This document shows, piece by piece, positions 17,737 to 25,765 of a DNA stretch of 45,011 bases. Position 1 is the first letter of the stretch. Each line of letters starts with the position of its first letter. The stretch is from Rhodobacter ferrooxidans (GTDB taxonomy: Bacteria; Pseudomonadota; Alphaproteobacteria; Rhodobacterales; Rhodobacteraceae), in assembly GCF_000176015.1 (NCBI RefSeq), contig NZ_ACYY01000027.1, forward strand, positions 1-45,011, read 5' to 3'. The notes under the pieces were generated by a model, which saw nothing but the letters and a program-made list of their open reading frames with translations, did not search any database and was not told the origin of the DNA. A program made the translations under genes and the position numbers.

Positions 17737-19082
17737 TGCATCACGCCCAGATCGCCCAGCGTGCCTTCAACACCCCCTTGATGGTGGATCCCGCCAAAGC
17801 GCTGGCCTTCATGTCAGGGCTTGGGCCGCGCATCACCGGCCAAGATATCACTTTCCAAGGGCTGAAAGTTGAAGGTTCGGCGACAAAGGCGGCCGCCCGG
17901 CCCGCCCGCGCTTCGCTGTTCGGCAATGACCTCGCCCAGCGGCATCAGCAGGGAGGCAGTCAGCCCTTTGCCCTGATCGACGGCATCGCGGTGATCGAGA
18001 TCGCCGGAACGCTGGTGCATCGCGGCGCCTGGATCGGCCAGTCTTCGGGCCTCACCTCCTACGAGGGCATCGCCGCCCAGCTGCAGGCGGCGCTCGCCGA
18101 CCCCGGCGTGCGCGGCATTGCCCTCGATATCGACAGCTTCGGCGGTGAAGTGGCAGGGGCCTTTGACCTCGCCGATCGCATCCGGGCGGCACGAGCGCAA
18201 AAGCCTGTCCGCGCCTTCGTCGCCGAACATGCGCTGTCGGCGGGCTATGTTCTGGCATCGCAAGCCGACCGGATCATCCTGCCGCGCACCGGGGCGGTGG
18301 GCAGCATCGGCGTCGTGGCGCTGCACACCGACATGAGCGGCGCCCTCGATCAGAAGGGCATTGCTGTCACGCTGATCCACGCCGGATCGCACAAGGTCGA
18401 CGCCAACCCTTACCAGCCGCTGCCCGAAGCGGTCCGGTCCCGGATGCAGGCCGAGCTGGAAGAGCTTCGCCTGCTCTTCGCCCGGACGGTCGCGGACGGT
18501 CGGGGTGACCGTCTCGATGTGGCGCGGGCGCTGGGCACCGAAGCGGCGGTGTTCCGCGGCGAGGCCGCGGTTCATGCCGGTCTGGCCGACGATCTGGCCG
18601 ATCCCGTCCTGGCCTTCCACGCCTTCGCCGCCGCCCCTCGCGGCCCTCATTCCCCCAGCAGAAAGGGTCCTCAGATGACCACCACCCCCACAGACGCCTC
18701 CAACCCGGCACCGATTGCCGCCCAGCCCGCCGCGACGACCGCGGCACCGGTCGCACCGACCGTCGCTGAACCTCCTGCCGCGGTGGCAACTGCGCCGACA
18801 ACTAACGCAGGCGGAGCCATGACCGCCGACGCTGTCCGCGTTGAGGCGGCTGAAGTGGCGCAGGTCTGCGCGCAGGCCGCCCGGTTGGGCGTGACCATCG
18901 ACGCCGCCGATGCCGTTACCAAGGGCCTCAAACCCGAGGCCCTGCGCGCCCGGGTGCTGGCCGATCTCGCCGCCCGCAGTGATGCGGCGGGCATCATCGC
19001 CACCGCCCCCGCCGCTGCCGCCGCCAAGGACAGCCCGATCATCGCCGCGGCAAAGAAGGCCGCGACCGACGCCAGGCGCTGA
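17733..19082 (+). CDS. S49-family capsid assembly protease (lambda gpC-like) with scaffold C-terminus
   Basis: A 449-aa protein. Residues about 80-295 are a SppA/ClpP-fold S49 protease: LDIDSFGGEVAGAF, the nucleophile Ser169 in HALSAGYVLAS, and the likely general base Lys221 in GSHKVDANPY. Residues after about 310 are Ala/Pro/Thr-rich, followed by a helical region (ADAVRVEAAEVAQVCAQAAR). This mirrors lambda gpC, whose C-terminal third is also made separately as the Nu3 scaffold. The protease matures the prohead. The start overlaps the portal gene by 4 bases. Confidence 0.9.
   Translation: MMHHAQIAQRAFNTPLMVDPAKALAFMSGLGPRITGQDITFQGLKVEGSATKAAARPARASLFGNDLAQRHQQGGSQPFALIDGIAVIEIAGTLVHRGAWIGQSSGLTSYEGIAAQLQAALADPGVRGIALDIDSFGGEVAGAFDLADRIRAARAQKPVRAFVAEHALSAGYVLASQADRIILPRTGAVGSIGVVALHTDMSGALDQKGIAVTLIHAGSHKVDANPYQPLPEAVRSRMQAELEELRLLFARTVADGRGDRLDVARALGTEAAVFRGEAAVHAGLADDLADPVLAFHAFAAAPRGPHSPSRKGPQMTTTPTDASNPAPIAAQPAATTAAPVAPTVAEPPAAVATAPTTNAGGAMTADAVRVEAAEVAQVCAQAARLGVTIDAADAVTKGLKPEALRARVLADLAARSDAAGIIATAPAAAAAKDSPIIAAAKKAATDARR
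18675..19082 (+). CDS. Putative nested in-frame scaffold protein (Nu3-like)
   Basis: ATG 18675 is in frame within the protease gene, is preceded by AAAGGG with about 7-base spacing, and falls exactly at the junction between the protease domain and the scaffold-like region. The product of 135 aa would begin MTTTPTDASNPAPIAAQ and end with KKAATDARR. In lambda the Nu3 scaffold is made in the same way. Independent translation is inferred from the ribosome site and position. Confidence 0.6.
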   Translation: MTTTPTDASNPAPIAAQPAATTAAPVAPTVAEPPAAVATAPTTNAGGAMTADAVRVEAAEVAQVCAQAARLGVTIDAADAVTKGLKPEALRARVLADLAARSDAAGIIATAPAAAAAKDSPIIAAAKKAATDARR

Positions 19083-19128
19083 TCCAGAGCACCTTACCCA
19101 TTCGCCAACCCATCCCGGAGACTGACCA

Positions 19129-19509
19129 ATGCCTGTCCTGATCCAACCGCCCAGCATGGGCGATGTCCTCAAATATGAGGCCAACCCGAACTACACCCGC
19201 GAGAGCGTGACCCTGCTGCAGGGCATGCCCTATCCGGTCGGCGCCGTGCTGGGGCGCATCACCGCCAGTGGCAAATACAAGCTGGCCACCAGCGGCGGCG
19301 CAGATGGGGCTCAGACGGCATCGGCCGTGCTGCTCTACGCCGTGGATGCCACCCTCGCAGACGCCACCGGCATCATCATCGCCCGCGGCCCGTCGATTGT
19401 CTCCCGCGCCGGGCTCGCTTACGACGCCACCGTCGATGATGCGGCCAAGATCACCACCAAACTCGGCCAGCTGGCCGCCGTCGGCATCATCCCGCGCGAC
19501 GGCGTCTGA
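19129..19509 (+). CDS. Head decoration protein D
   Basis: A 126-aa protein matching the lambda gpD family: EANPNYTRESVTLLQGM, PVGAVLGRITASGKY, AVLLYAVDATLA, and an ending in AVGIIPRDGV. gpD trimers clamp the expanded capsid. The gene sits in the expected place between scaffold and major capsid genes. GGAG lies about 10 bases before the ATG. Confidence 0.92.
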   Translation: MPVLIQPPSMGDVLKYEANPNYTRESVTLLQGMPYPVGAVLGRITASGKYKLATSGGADGAQTASAVLLYAVDATLADATGIIIARGPSIVSRAGLAYDATVDDAAKITTKLGQLAAVGIIPRDGV

Positions 19510-19542
19510 CGCAGTTTTCCCCCACCTTCCTCGGAGCACCCC

Positions 19543-20565
19543 ATGACCCTTGTCCGCAATCCGTTTGACGCTGGCGGCTATTCGCTGGCCGAGATGACGC
19601 AGGCCATCAACATCCTGCCCAACCTCTACACCCGCCTCGGCCAGATCGGCCTCTTCCGCTTTGAAGGCGTCACCCAGCGCTCGGTGATCATCGAGCAATA
19701 CGAGGGTGTTCTCAGCCTTCTGCCCTCGGTGCCGCTTGGTGCCCCGGCCACCCTCGGCAGCCGCGAAGGCCGCTCGATGCGCTCCTTCGCCTTGCCGTGG
19801 ATCCCGCATGACGATGTGATCCTGCCCGGCGACATCCAGGGCTCTCCCGCGCTGGGCGTATTTGACGCCGCCGACCCGCTGGTCGAGGTGATGAACCGCA
19901 AGCTGCAGCTGATGCGCCGCAAGCACGCCCAGACCCGCGAATACATGGAGATCAACGCCCTGCGCGGCATCGTGAAGGACGGGGCCGGGACCACGCTCTA
20001 CAATTACTTCACCGAGTTTGGTCTGGCGCAAATCTCGGTCGATTTCCTGCTCGGCACTGCTGGCACCAATGTGCAGGGCAAGGTGCGCGAGGTGTTGCGC
20101 GCGGTCGAGGACAATCTGCTGGGCGAGGCGATGTCCTCGGTCCATGCGCTGGTCAGCCGCGAGTTCTTCGACAAGTTGATCGTGCATCCCAAGACCGAGG
20201 AGGCCTACAAGTTCTATGCCGCAACCGGCGCGCAGCCCTTGCGCGAGGATGTGCGGCGCAACTTCCCCTTCGCAGGCATCCTCTTCGAGGAATATTCCGG
20301 CACCGTCACGCTTTCCACCCGGGCGGCCGAACGGCTGGTGCCCGCCAGCGAGGGCATCGCCTTCCCGCTTGGCACCATCGACACTTTCACCACCTATGGC
20401 GGCCCGGCGAACTTGCTGGAGGCGGCCAACACCATGGGTCTGCCGCTTTACGCCCGCCAACATCTGGACGAGAAGGGCCGCTGGATTGATCTGATGACCG
20501 AGGCCTCGATCCTGCCGGTCAACAAGCGGCCGCGCATCGCCATCCGCCTGCACAGCTCGAACTGA
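19543..20565 (+). CDS. Major capsid protein E
   Basis: A 340-aa coat protein of the lambda gpE family. Features include the N-terminal NPFDAGGYSLAEMTQAIN, then LPWIPHDDVILPGDIQG, MRRKHAQTREYMEINALRG, FFDKLIVHPKTEEAY and the C-terminal KRPRIAIRLHSS. Length matches lambda E (341 aa). It has the HK97 fold by family knowledge and builds the icosahedral shell with decoration protein D. Confidence 0.95.
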   Translation: MTLVRNPFDAGGYSLAEMTQAINILPNLYTRLGQIGLFRFEGVTQRSVIIEQYEGVLSLLPSVPLGAPATLGSREGRSMRSFALPWIPHDDVILPGDIQGSPALGVFDAADPLVEVMNRKLQLMRRKHAQTREYMEINALRGIVKDGAGTTLYNYFTEFGLAQISVDFLLGTAGTNVQGKVREVLRAVEDNLLGEAMSSVHALVSREFFDKLIVHPKTEEAYKFYAATGAQPLREDVRRNFPFAGILFEEYSGTVTLSTRAAERLVPASEGIAFPLGTIDTFTTYGGPANLLEAANTMGLPLYARQHLDEKGRWIDLMTEASILPVNKRPRIAIRLHSSN

Positions 20566-20584
20566 CCGGCGGGCGGACATCATC

Positions 20585-20899
20585 ATGACCGTCTTCGCCG
20601 CCGCCATGGACCGCATCTATGCCAACCCCTCCATGGCGGTGGCCGCTGTCTGGATCTCGGCCGCCACATCGGCGGAACGCCCGATCCGGGTGATCCGCCG
20701 TGCGCCGGACCGGATCACCGAATTCGGCGCGGGCCGATTTGTCAGCGACACCATGATGGTGGATGTGCGCTTGTCCGACCTGCCCGATCCCCGCCCCGGC
20801 GATCTGATCGTGATTGGCAGCGACAGCTTCACCATTCAGGGCGAACCCCTGCGCGACCGCGAGCGGTTGATCTGGACGCTGGACCTGCGACCGTCATGA
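20585..20899 (+). CDS. Head-tail joining protein (FII-like)
   Basis: A 104-aa protein directly after the major capsid gene, the place of lambda FII. Its small beta-rich content (AAVWISAATSAERPIRVIRR, MMVDVRLSDLPDPRPGDLIV, ERLIWTLDLRPS) fits this family, which completes the connector where the tail docks. It overlaps the next gene by 4 bases. Confidence 0.75.
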   Translation: MTVFAAAMDRIYANPSMAVAAVWISAATSAERPIRVIRRAPDRITEFGAGRFVSDTMMVDVRLSDLPDPRPGDLIVIGSDSFTIQGEPLRDRERLIWTLDLRPS

Positions 20900-21531
20900 A
20901 AATGAAGATCAGCTTCGATCCCGACATCGTCGCGCTGATGCAGGCGGAAATCGCCGCCGGAGAAAAGGCGGTCTCCGCGGCGATGCGCAGCGCAGGCACC
21001 TCCCTGAAATCCGCCTGGCGGGCGCAAATCACCGGCGCGGGCCTTGGCATTCGCCTCGGCAATTCGATTCGGCTCGCGACCTACCCGAAGGCAAAGGACA
21101 GCCTGAATGCCGCGGCGCTGGTCTGGTCCAACGCGCCGGTGATCATCGGCGCGCATGACACCGGGCCGCTGATCCGCTCCAGGGATGGCTTCTGGCTGGC
21201 GATCCCCACCCCGGCGGCGGGGAAAATCAGCAAAGGCGGCCGGATCACCCCCGGCGAATGGGAACGCCGCAGCGGCTTGCGCCTGGTGTTCATCTATCGC
21301 CGACGGGGGCCGAGTCTGCTGGTGGCGGAGGGGCGGTTGAATTCCAAGGGTCGCGCTGTGGCGTCAAAATCGAAGACCGGACGCGGCGTGGCGACCGTGC
21401 CGATCTTCCTGCTGGTGCCTCAGGTCAAGTTGCGCAAGCGGCTGGATCTGGCAAGGGATGCAGAGCGGGCGGTGGATGGCGTGCCGGGGATGATCGTGGC
21501 GGAGTGGGTGCAGTCTACGACAATCACTTGA
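20896..21531 (+). CDS. DUF6441 / gpZ-like minor tail protein
   Basis: A 211-aa protein with a helical N-terminus (VALMQAEIAAGEKAVSAAMR, SLKSAWRAQITGAGLG) and a basic beta-rich remainder (ERRSGLRLVFIYRRRGPSL). It resembles the DUF6441 family found in the lambda Z position and would help at the tail completion/head-joining end. Its last codons (QSTTIT) adjoin an abrupt drop in GC content, so the C-terminus may have been altered by the insertion that follows. Confidence 0.7.
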   Translation: MKMKISFDPDIVALMQAEIAAGEKAVSAAMRSAGTSLKSAWRAQITGAGLGIRLGNSIRLATYPKAKDSLNAAALVWSNAPVIIGAHDTGPLIRSRDGFWLAIPTPAAGKISKGGRITPGEWERRSGLRLVFIYRRRGPSLLVAEGRLNSKGRAVASKSKTGRGVATVPIFLLVPQVKLRKRLDLARDAERAVDGVPGMIVAEWVQSTTIT

Positions 21532-21593
21532 CGCCTAATGGCCTCTCAGCTCTATTCCTCTGGCTATGGTTGATCTCAGAAATTAGGCGTGCA

Positions 21594-22673
21594 ATGAAGC
21601 GAATTTCTCCCATTTATGCAATAAAAATTTCACGGAGAGCTATTCGCTCCTGGCAAAAGAATCTGGAACGAAAAAGAACGAAAAGGTGCCCAATAAAATG
21701 GATCGAGAAACGCGTCATTCTTTCCGAAAACTTCAACTTCTCTGCAAATTACATTGAAACAGTGCAGAGCCTGCAAGAGTTTAAAAGAGCAACACTTTCA
21801 AAGCCGAAATCGAGGGTTCGACACAAAGTATACATTGATCTGGCTTCAGTGAAGGACATTTCAATAGCTGGAGCCCTAGTGCTCGCTGCTGAAATTGATC
21901 GGTGGCGACGCTTGAAACGCGCGTCTCTGAAACCTCGCGATACGGAAAATTGGGACCCAATTGTGAAGCGCACGCTCACTTCGCTAGGATTTTTCGATCT
22001 ACTTGGCGTAAGAATTGAGAGAAGCGCAAATGATGATTTCAACGGAAAAGAGGTTGTTGTTCTTCCGATGGTCACCGACGCACGGCTTGACGGTGAGATG
22101 CTCTATAGGATTGGTGAACATTTGGAAGTTGTTGCTGGCGTGTTTCGCCAAGATCCCACGATTTACGCAGCGTTAACTGAAGCTGCCTACAACTCCACCC
22201 TTCATGCTTATCCGACTGACCATAACTACGAGTTCCAGCCTTTGTGGAAGCGTTGGTGGGCAACGGCATGTTGGTCGCCACAGGAATCCGCTGTGAGGTT
22301 CATGATCTACGATCAGGGTGTTGGAATACCGGCCACACTCCCGCGTTCTCAAAAATGGGAGCGCATTAGAGAGTACATCAGCAAGGTACCCTTGATCGGA
22401 GGTTTTTCAAACGACGCGTCTGCCATGATCGAAGCAGCTATTGAGGTTTCTCGAACTTCGCGCGATGGGGGGCATGGAAAGGGGCTCAAGGACGTTGTCG
22501 CTCCGGTAACGGGTTTGGAAGGTGGCAGAGTGCGAATATTGAGCGGCCGCGGCTGCTACCTATGTTATGGTGATGGGACGATCGAGAAGAGCGATAGCGA
22601 CCTACATATTGGGGGTACACTTATCGAGTGGACCATACCTACGGGTCATGCCGAAGTAGGAGTAGAATCATGA
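21594..22673 (+). CDS. STAS + GHKL-type ATPase protein (cargo)
   Basis: A 359-aa protein, first of three AT-rich genes inside the phage morphogenesis operon. After a basic N-terminus, residues about 75-145 look like a STAS-type fold (KVYIDLASVKDISIAGALVL). Residues about 165-350 form a GHKL (HATPase_c) ATP-binding domain: N box ALTEAAYNSTLHAY (Glu196, Asn200), G1 box YDQGVGIP (239-246), G2 box GGHGKGLKD (292-300), and GGTLIEW near 340. There is no phospho-acceptor His or receiver, so it is not a normal sensor kinase. It resembles anti-sigma/STAS switch proteins fused in one chain. ATG 21594 was chosen where AT-rich sequence begins; upstream frame is shadow of the phage gene. Confidence 0.75.
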   Translation: MKRISPIYAIKISRRAIRSWQKNLERKRTKRCPIKWIEKRVILSENFNFSANYIETVQSLQEFKRATLSKPKSRVRHKVYIDLASVKDISIAGALVLAAEIDRWRRLKRASLKPRDTENWDPIVKRTLTSLGFFDLLGVRIERSANDDFNGKEVVVLPMVTDARLDGEMLYRIGEHLEVVAGVFRQDPTIYAALTEAAYNSTLHAYPTDHNYEFQPLWKRWWATACWSPQESAVRFMIYDQGVGIPATLPRSQKWERIREYISKVPLIGGFSNDASAMIEAAIEVSRTSRDGGHGKGLKDVVAPVTGLEGGRVRILSGRGCYLCYGDGTIEKSDSDLHIGGTLIEWTIPTGHAEVGVES

Positions 22674-23011
22674 CTACGACGATCAACATCGCGAAGGATT
22701 ACACTCGGTTTCCGGGTGGACGTTACCCTGAGGACGGAAAAGGAAACGGTACCAGTTTCCGCAAGAAGTTCCTTGTCCCAGTGATGAAGAGCGGAGATCA
22801 CGCAGTCGTGATTCTTGATGGAGCTGCAGGTTACCCGTCGTCCTTTCTCGATGAAGCTTTTGCTGGCTTGGTTCGAAAGGAGGGCTTTTCGGCCGAAAGT
22901 GTTTTGAAAGCACTGAGATTTCAAGCAACCGATCCAGGATTTTCTCGCTTCATTGAAATGATTGAGAGCTACGTCCGATCGGCCACTCCAGAGAAAGAAA
23001 CGCATCATTGA
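22670..23011 (+). CDS. STAS-like DUF4325 protein (cargo)
   Basis: A 113-aa protein of the DUF4325 STAS-like family. It shows a short N-terminal TRFPGGRYP segment, GTSFRKKFLVPVM, then the family signature: a beta-strand of hydrophobic residues ending in Asp (HAVVILDGA), followed by PSSFLDEAFAGLV (residues 56-68). DUF4325 proteins often lie next to STAS/GHKL ATPases, as here, and probably work as their binding partner. The ATGA overlap with the ATPase gene shows coupling. The cellular output is unknown. Confidence 0.75.
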   Translation: MTTTINIAKDYTRFPGGRYPEDGKGNGTSFRKKFLVPVMKSGDHAVVILDGAAGYPSSFLDEAFAGLVRKEGFSAESVLKALRFQATDPGFSRFIEMIESYVRSATPEKETHH

Positions 23012-23015
23012 GCGG

Positions 23016-23501
23016 GTGGTGTTCTTGAACTGGGAAAGCTTTGGCTGGCCTGCCCTCATTGGCGTACTTGGATATATTGGATCGCGCGGCGTCGAGACGG
23101 CCATTGGATATTTTTCTAACAGCGCGACTACTATCGAAGCGCGCCGCAACTCGGACTTAGAACGAATTGAGCAGGTTGCTTTTGAGATCCGCGATTTGGC
23201 ATGTACCTACTGGAGTTCCTCTGGCGGGGCCGAAGGACAGAAAAGATTAACAGCATCAATCACTGGGCGTCTCAGCTTTTTGGCCGCAATGATTGATGAG
23301 CTCTTCAAGTCTCATAGTGATGAGTGTCGCTCGGCTCAAGAAGTGTTGCGAAGATTTCATGAATCGTGTTCGGAGGGTGATTTCGGTGTTATCGCCCGAG
23401 ACCCTGAACCAGAGCGGTGTCAAGACATAGAGCGTTTCGCTTACGAGTTGGTGCATCGAACAGCAAGTCTTAGACGGAATCTCCCTCGCGGAAGAAACTA
23501 G
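23016..23501 (+). CDS. Membrane-anchored helical protein, third gene of cargo cassette
   Basis: About 161 aa. An N-terminal hydrophobic segment (WPALIGVLGYIGSRG, then VETAIGYF) could be one membrane helix. A cytosolic helical domain follows (RRNSDLERIEQVAFEIRDLA, MIDELFKSHSDECRSAQEVL, DIERFAYELVHRTASLRR). No family recognised. Start is uncertain: GTG 23016 or 23019, TTG 23025, or a TTG at 22962 that overlaps the preceding gene by 50 bases. Directly following an ATPase and a STAS-like protein, it is the most likely membrane effector or sensor of the cassette; this is inference. Confidence 0.6.
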   Translation: MVFLNWESFGWPALIGVLGYIGSRGVETAIGYFSNSATTIEARRNSDLERIEQVAFEIRDLACTYWSSSGGAEGQKRLTASITGRLSFLAAMIDELFKSHSDECRSAQEVLRRFHESCSEGDFGVIARDPEPERCQDIERFAYELVHRTASLRRNLPRGRN

Positions 23502-23506
23502 AGCGC

Positions 23507-24007
23507 ATGCCTCACATTGGCACGCGAGAGCTCATTTGCACTATCCATACTAGATTTGATTTGCGTTCGCCGAAACTGGATAAATTGCCAACCACCCGCG
23601 AAACCGTCCTCGCCGCGCTTCACACCCGGTTGCAACCCCTTGCCGCCCTCTTCCTGCGCGACGAGGTTCTGCCAGAACGCATCCCATCCGCTGGCCTGAT
23701 CATCCTGCGCGACGGCCAACCGGGCGAGCCGGAGGTGACGCTGTCACCACTGCGCTATCACTACCAGCACCGAGCCGAGCTGGAGGTCGTCGTCCAGACG
23801 GGAACTGGCCGGGCCAGCGCCTTCGACACCTTGATCTCTGCCATCGGCGCCGCGCTGGAAGCCGACCGGACACTCGGCGACCTCTGCGACTGGATCGAAC
23901 CGGAAGCCCCTTCTTCTGTCGATCTTCCCATCGAGGGCGCATCTACCTTGAAGGCGGCGGTGATCACCGTCGTGCTGCACTACACCACAACTAACCCCCT
24001 GCTTTGA
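23507..24007 (+). CDS. Tail terminator protein (gpU-like)
   Basis: A 166-aa protein in the lambda U position before the tail tube gene. The core reads TTRETVLAALHTRLQPLAAL, SAGLIILRDGQPGEP, YHYQHRAELEVVVQTG and LKAAVITVVLHYTTTNPL. The first 26 residues are coded by AT-richer DNA and look unlike the rest; GC rises sharply at about 23590. The cassette inserted upstream seems to have replaced the original start, so the protein now begins at ATG 23507 or perhaps at TTG 23585. It caps the tail tube and sets the surface for head joining. Confidence 0.72.
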   Translation: MPHIGTRELICTIHTRFDLRSPKLDKLPTTRETVLAALHTRLQPLAALFLRDEVLPERIPSAGLIILRDGQPGEPEVTLSPLRYHYQHRAELEVVVQTGTGRASAFDTLISAIGAALEADRTLGDLCDWIEPEAPSSVDLPIEGASTLKAAVITVVLHYTTTNPLL

Positions 24008-24058
24008 TGCCGGACAATGCTGCCCGCTGAGGCTTACGGGGAGCCTGTTCTGCGGATT

Positions 24059-24283
24059 TCACTCCTGACTGTTCGGGTTGTCCCCAAGCAACCAGAGCAG
24101 AAGGCAGGCCAGGATTGGCGAAAGCATCAGGCTCAGCAGCACCCATCCAAATGCACTGCGGCCACGGTCCGTCGCCATGCCTGCGGGAAGCATGATGAAC
24201 AGCCAGAGCGTGAAATACAGGATTGCCAGCATGAACACGATGATTGCCAGCATGTAAACGATGGAAAAGACGGCTTCGATCAT
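24059..24283 (-). CDS. Small two-helix membrane protein
   Basis: A 74-aa protein on the minus strand within the rightward tail operon. Two hydrophobic helices are visible (EAVFSIVYMLAIIVFMLAIL extending through YFTLWLFIML, and FGWVLLSLMLSPILACLLLW), joined by a loop with ATDRGRSA. The start ATG at 24283 has GGGA 8 bases upstream. Leftward single membrane genes in phage late regions are often morons expressed in the lysogen, for example superinfection exclusion proteins. That role is only a suggestion. Confidence 0.6.
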   Translation of the reverse strand: MIEAVFSIVYMLAIIVFMLAILYFTLWLFIMLPAGMATDRGRSAFGWVLLSLMLSPILACLLLWLLGDNPNSQE

Positions 24284-24389
24284 GGCGATTTCCCAAAGGC
24301 GCCCCGTCCCAAGAGGCTGATGAGATTTCAAAGTTCGAAACCTCTTGCCCGGCCGAAATACAGACTCTCTAGGAAAGGAGAAACACCCA

Positions 24390-25331
24390 ATGGCACGTGC
24401 GCAAGGCGCGCGGGCGCAGATGGCGCTTGCGTTCGAGACGGTTTACGGCAGCCCGCCGGGGAACGGCTTCACCAGGATGCCGTTTGCCAGCACCTCGCTG
24501 GGATCGGAACAGCCGCTGCTGGACAGCGAGCTGCTTGGCTATGGCCGCGATCCGCTGGCGCCGATCAAGGACGCGGTGACGGCGGACGGCGATGTGGTGG
24601 TGCCGATCGACGCCGAGGCCTTCGGGTTCTGGCTGAAGGCGGCGTTCGGCGATCCGGTCAGCTCGGGGGCAGGCCCCTACACCCACACGTTCCATTCCGG
24701 CAGCTGGGTGCTGCCCAGCATGTCGATCGAGACCGGCATGCCGGAGGTGCCGCGCTATGCGATGTATTCGGGCTGCATGCTGGATCAGATCAGCTGGCAG
24801 GTGCAGCGGTCAGGCCTCTTGACCGCCACCGCGCGTCTGGTGGCGCAGGGCGAGACCATCACCGCGATCACCGGCGCGGGTGTGCCCGGGGACCTGGCGC
24901 TGCAGCGGTTTGGTCATTTCAACGGCGAGATCAGCCGGAACGGGGCGGCGCTGGGCAATGTGGTCTCGGCCGAGATCACCTATGCCAACAACCTCGACCG
25001 GATCGAGACCATCCGCAGCGACGGCCGGATCGACGGGGCGGATCCCTCGATCGCCGCACTGACCGGCAAGATCGAGGTGCGCTTTGCCGACAGCACGCTG
25101 GTCGCCCAGGCGATCAACGGCGATCCCTGCGCGCTGGAATTCGCCTATGTCCTGCCCTCGGGCGAGGGCTTCTCTTTCGTGGCGCATGCCGTCTATCTGC
25201 CGCGCCCGCGCATCGAGATTGCCGGGCCACAGGGCGTGCAGGCGAGTTTCGAGTGGCAGGCGGCGCGCGACAGCGCCCTTGGCCGGATGTGCACCGCAAC
25301 CCTGATCAACAGCATCGGAACCTATTCATGA
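24390..25331 (+). CDS. Phage tail tube protein
   Basis: A 313-aa protein at the lambda V position. It begins MARAQGARAQMALAFETVYG and contains VVPIDAEAFGFWLKAAFGDP, YTHTFHSGSWVLPSMSIE and ISWQVQRSGLLTATARLVAQ, all typical of tail tube proteins of Rhodobacteraceae siphophages. Many copies stack to form the non-contractile tube. AGGAAAGGAG lies 9 bases before ATG 24390. It overlaps the chaperone gene by 4 bases. Confidence 0.88.
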   Translation: MARAQGARAQMALAFETVYGSPPGNGFTRMPFASTSLGSEQPLLDSELLGYGRDPLAPIKDAVTADGDVVVPIDAEAFGFWLKAAFGDPVSSGAGPYTHTFHSGSWVLPSMSIETGMPEVPRYAMYSGCMLDQISWQVQRSGLLTATARLVAQGETITAITGAGVPGDLALQRFGHFNGEISRNGAALGNVVSAEITYANNLDRIETIRSDGRIDGADPSIAALTGKIEVRFADSTLVAQAINGDPCALEFAYVLPSGEGFSFVAHAVYLPRPRIEIAGPQGVQASFEWQAARDSALGRMCTATLINSIGTYS

Positions 25332-25765
25332 TCCGCCTGAACCTGACCGCCAGCCCTGAATGGCTGGCCCTGGCGCCCGACCTGCGGCTGCTGGTGGCAC
25401 CGCTGACCACCGCGCTGATGGTCTCGGCCCGTGCCGACGCCGCCGTCGAGGCTCTGGCGGGCACGGCCAGCACCGAAGCCCTGGCGCTGGCCATGGCCAA
25501 GGCGGTCGCCCGCCGCGCCGTGCTCGATTGGAAGGGGGTTGGTGATGCGCTGGGCCAGAGCCTGCCCGTCACGCCGGACGGCATCGACGCCCTTCTCGAG
25601 GTCTGGCCGGTGTTCGAGGCGTTCCAGATCCGCTATGTCGCCCGCGGCCTGCTGCTGGACGCAGAAAAAAACGCCTCACCGCCCTCGCCGACTGGTCCTT
25701 CGGCGGCGGCGGGCGCTACTGCGAAGCCTGCGCGGGGCCCTGCCCGGACTGCCCGGCACGGCTGA
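25328..25765 (+). CDS. Tail assembly chaperone, short form (gpG-like)
   Basis: A 145-aa product from ATG 25328 (ATGA overlap with the tail tube gene). It reads MIRLNLTASPEWLALAPDLR, then a helical body (ALALAMAKAVARRAVLDWKG, DGIDALLEVWPVFEAFQIRY). After the slip site at 25666 the zero frame codes only a Pro/Ala-rich tail of low complexity ending at 25765, as expected when the second reading frame is the selected one. It would bind and protect the tape measure before the tube polymerises. Confidence 0.8.
   Translation: MIRLNLTASPEWLALAPDLRLLVAPLTTALMVSARADAAVEALAGTASTEALALAMAKAVARRAVLDWKGVGDALGQSLPVTPDGIDALLEVWPVFEAFQIRYVARGLLLDAEKNASPPSPTGPSAAAGATAKPARGPARTARHG
25666..25672 (+). promoter_or_regulatory. 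-1 programmed frameshift slippery site A AAA AAC
   Basis: In the chaperone frame the codons are GAA AAA AAC, so the heptamer A AAA AAC fits the canonical X XXY YYZ pattern for a -1 shift. The -1 frame is open from here to 25998 and codes a conserved-looking domain. This is the location and type of signal used for lambda G/GT. Confidence 0.8.

Noticed and set aside
17814-20616. Long minus-strand frames opposite protease, decoration and capsid genes
   Set aside because: Shadows of clearly identified lambda-type head genes.
21258-21593. N-terminal extension of the STAS/GHKL ATPase back to 21258
   Set aside because: This part overlaps the Z-like phage gene in another frame, is GC-rich and Gly/Arg-rich; coding character of the ATPase starts only at 21594.
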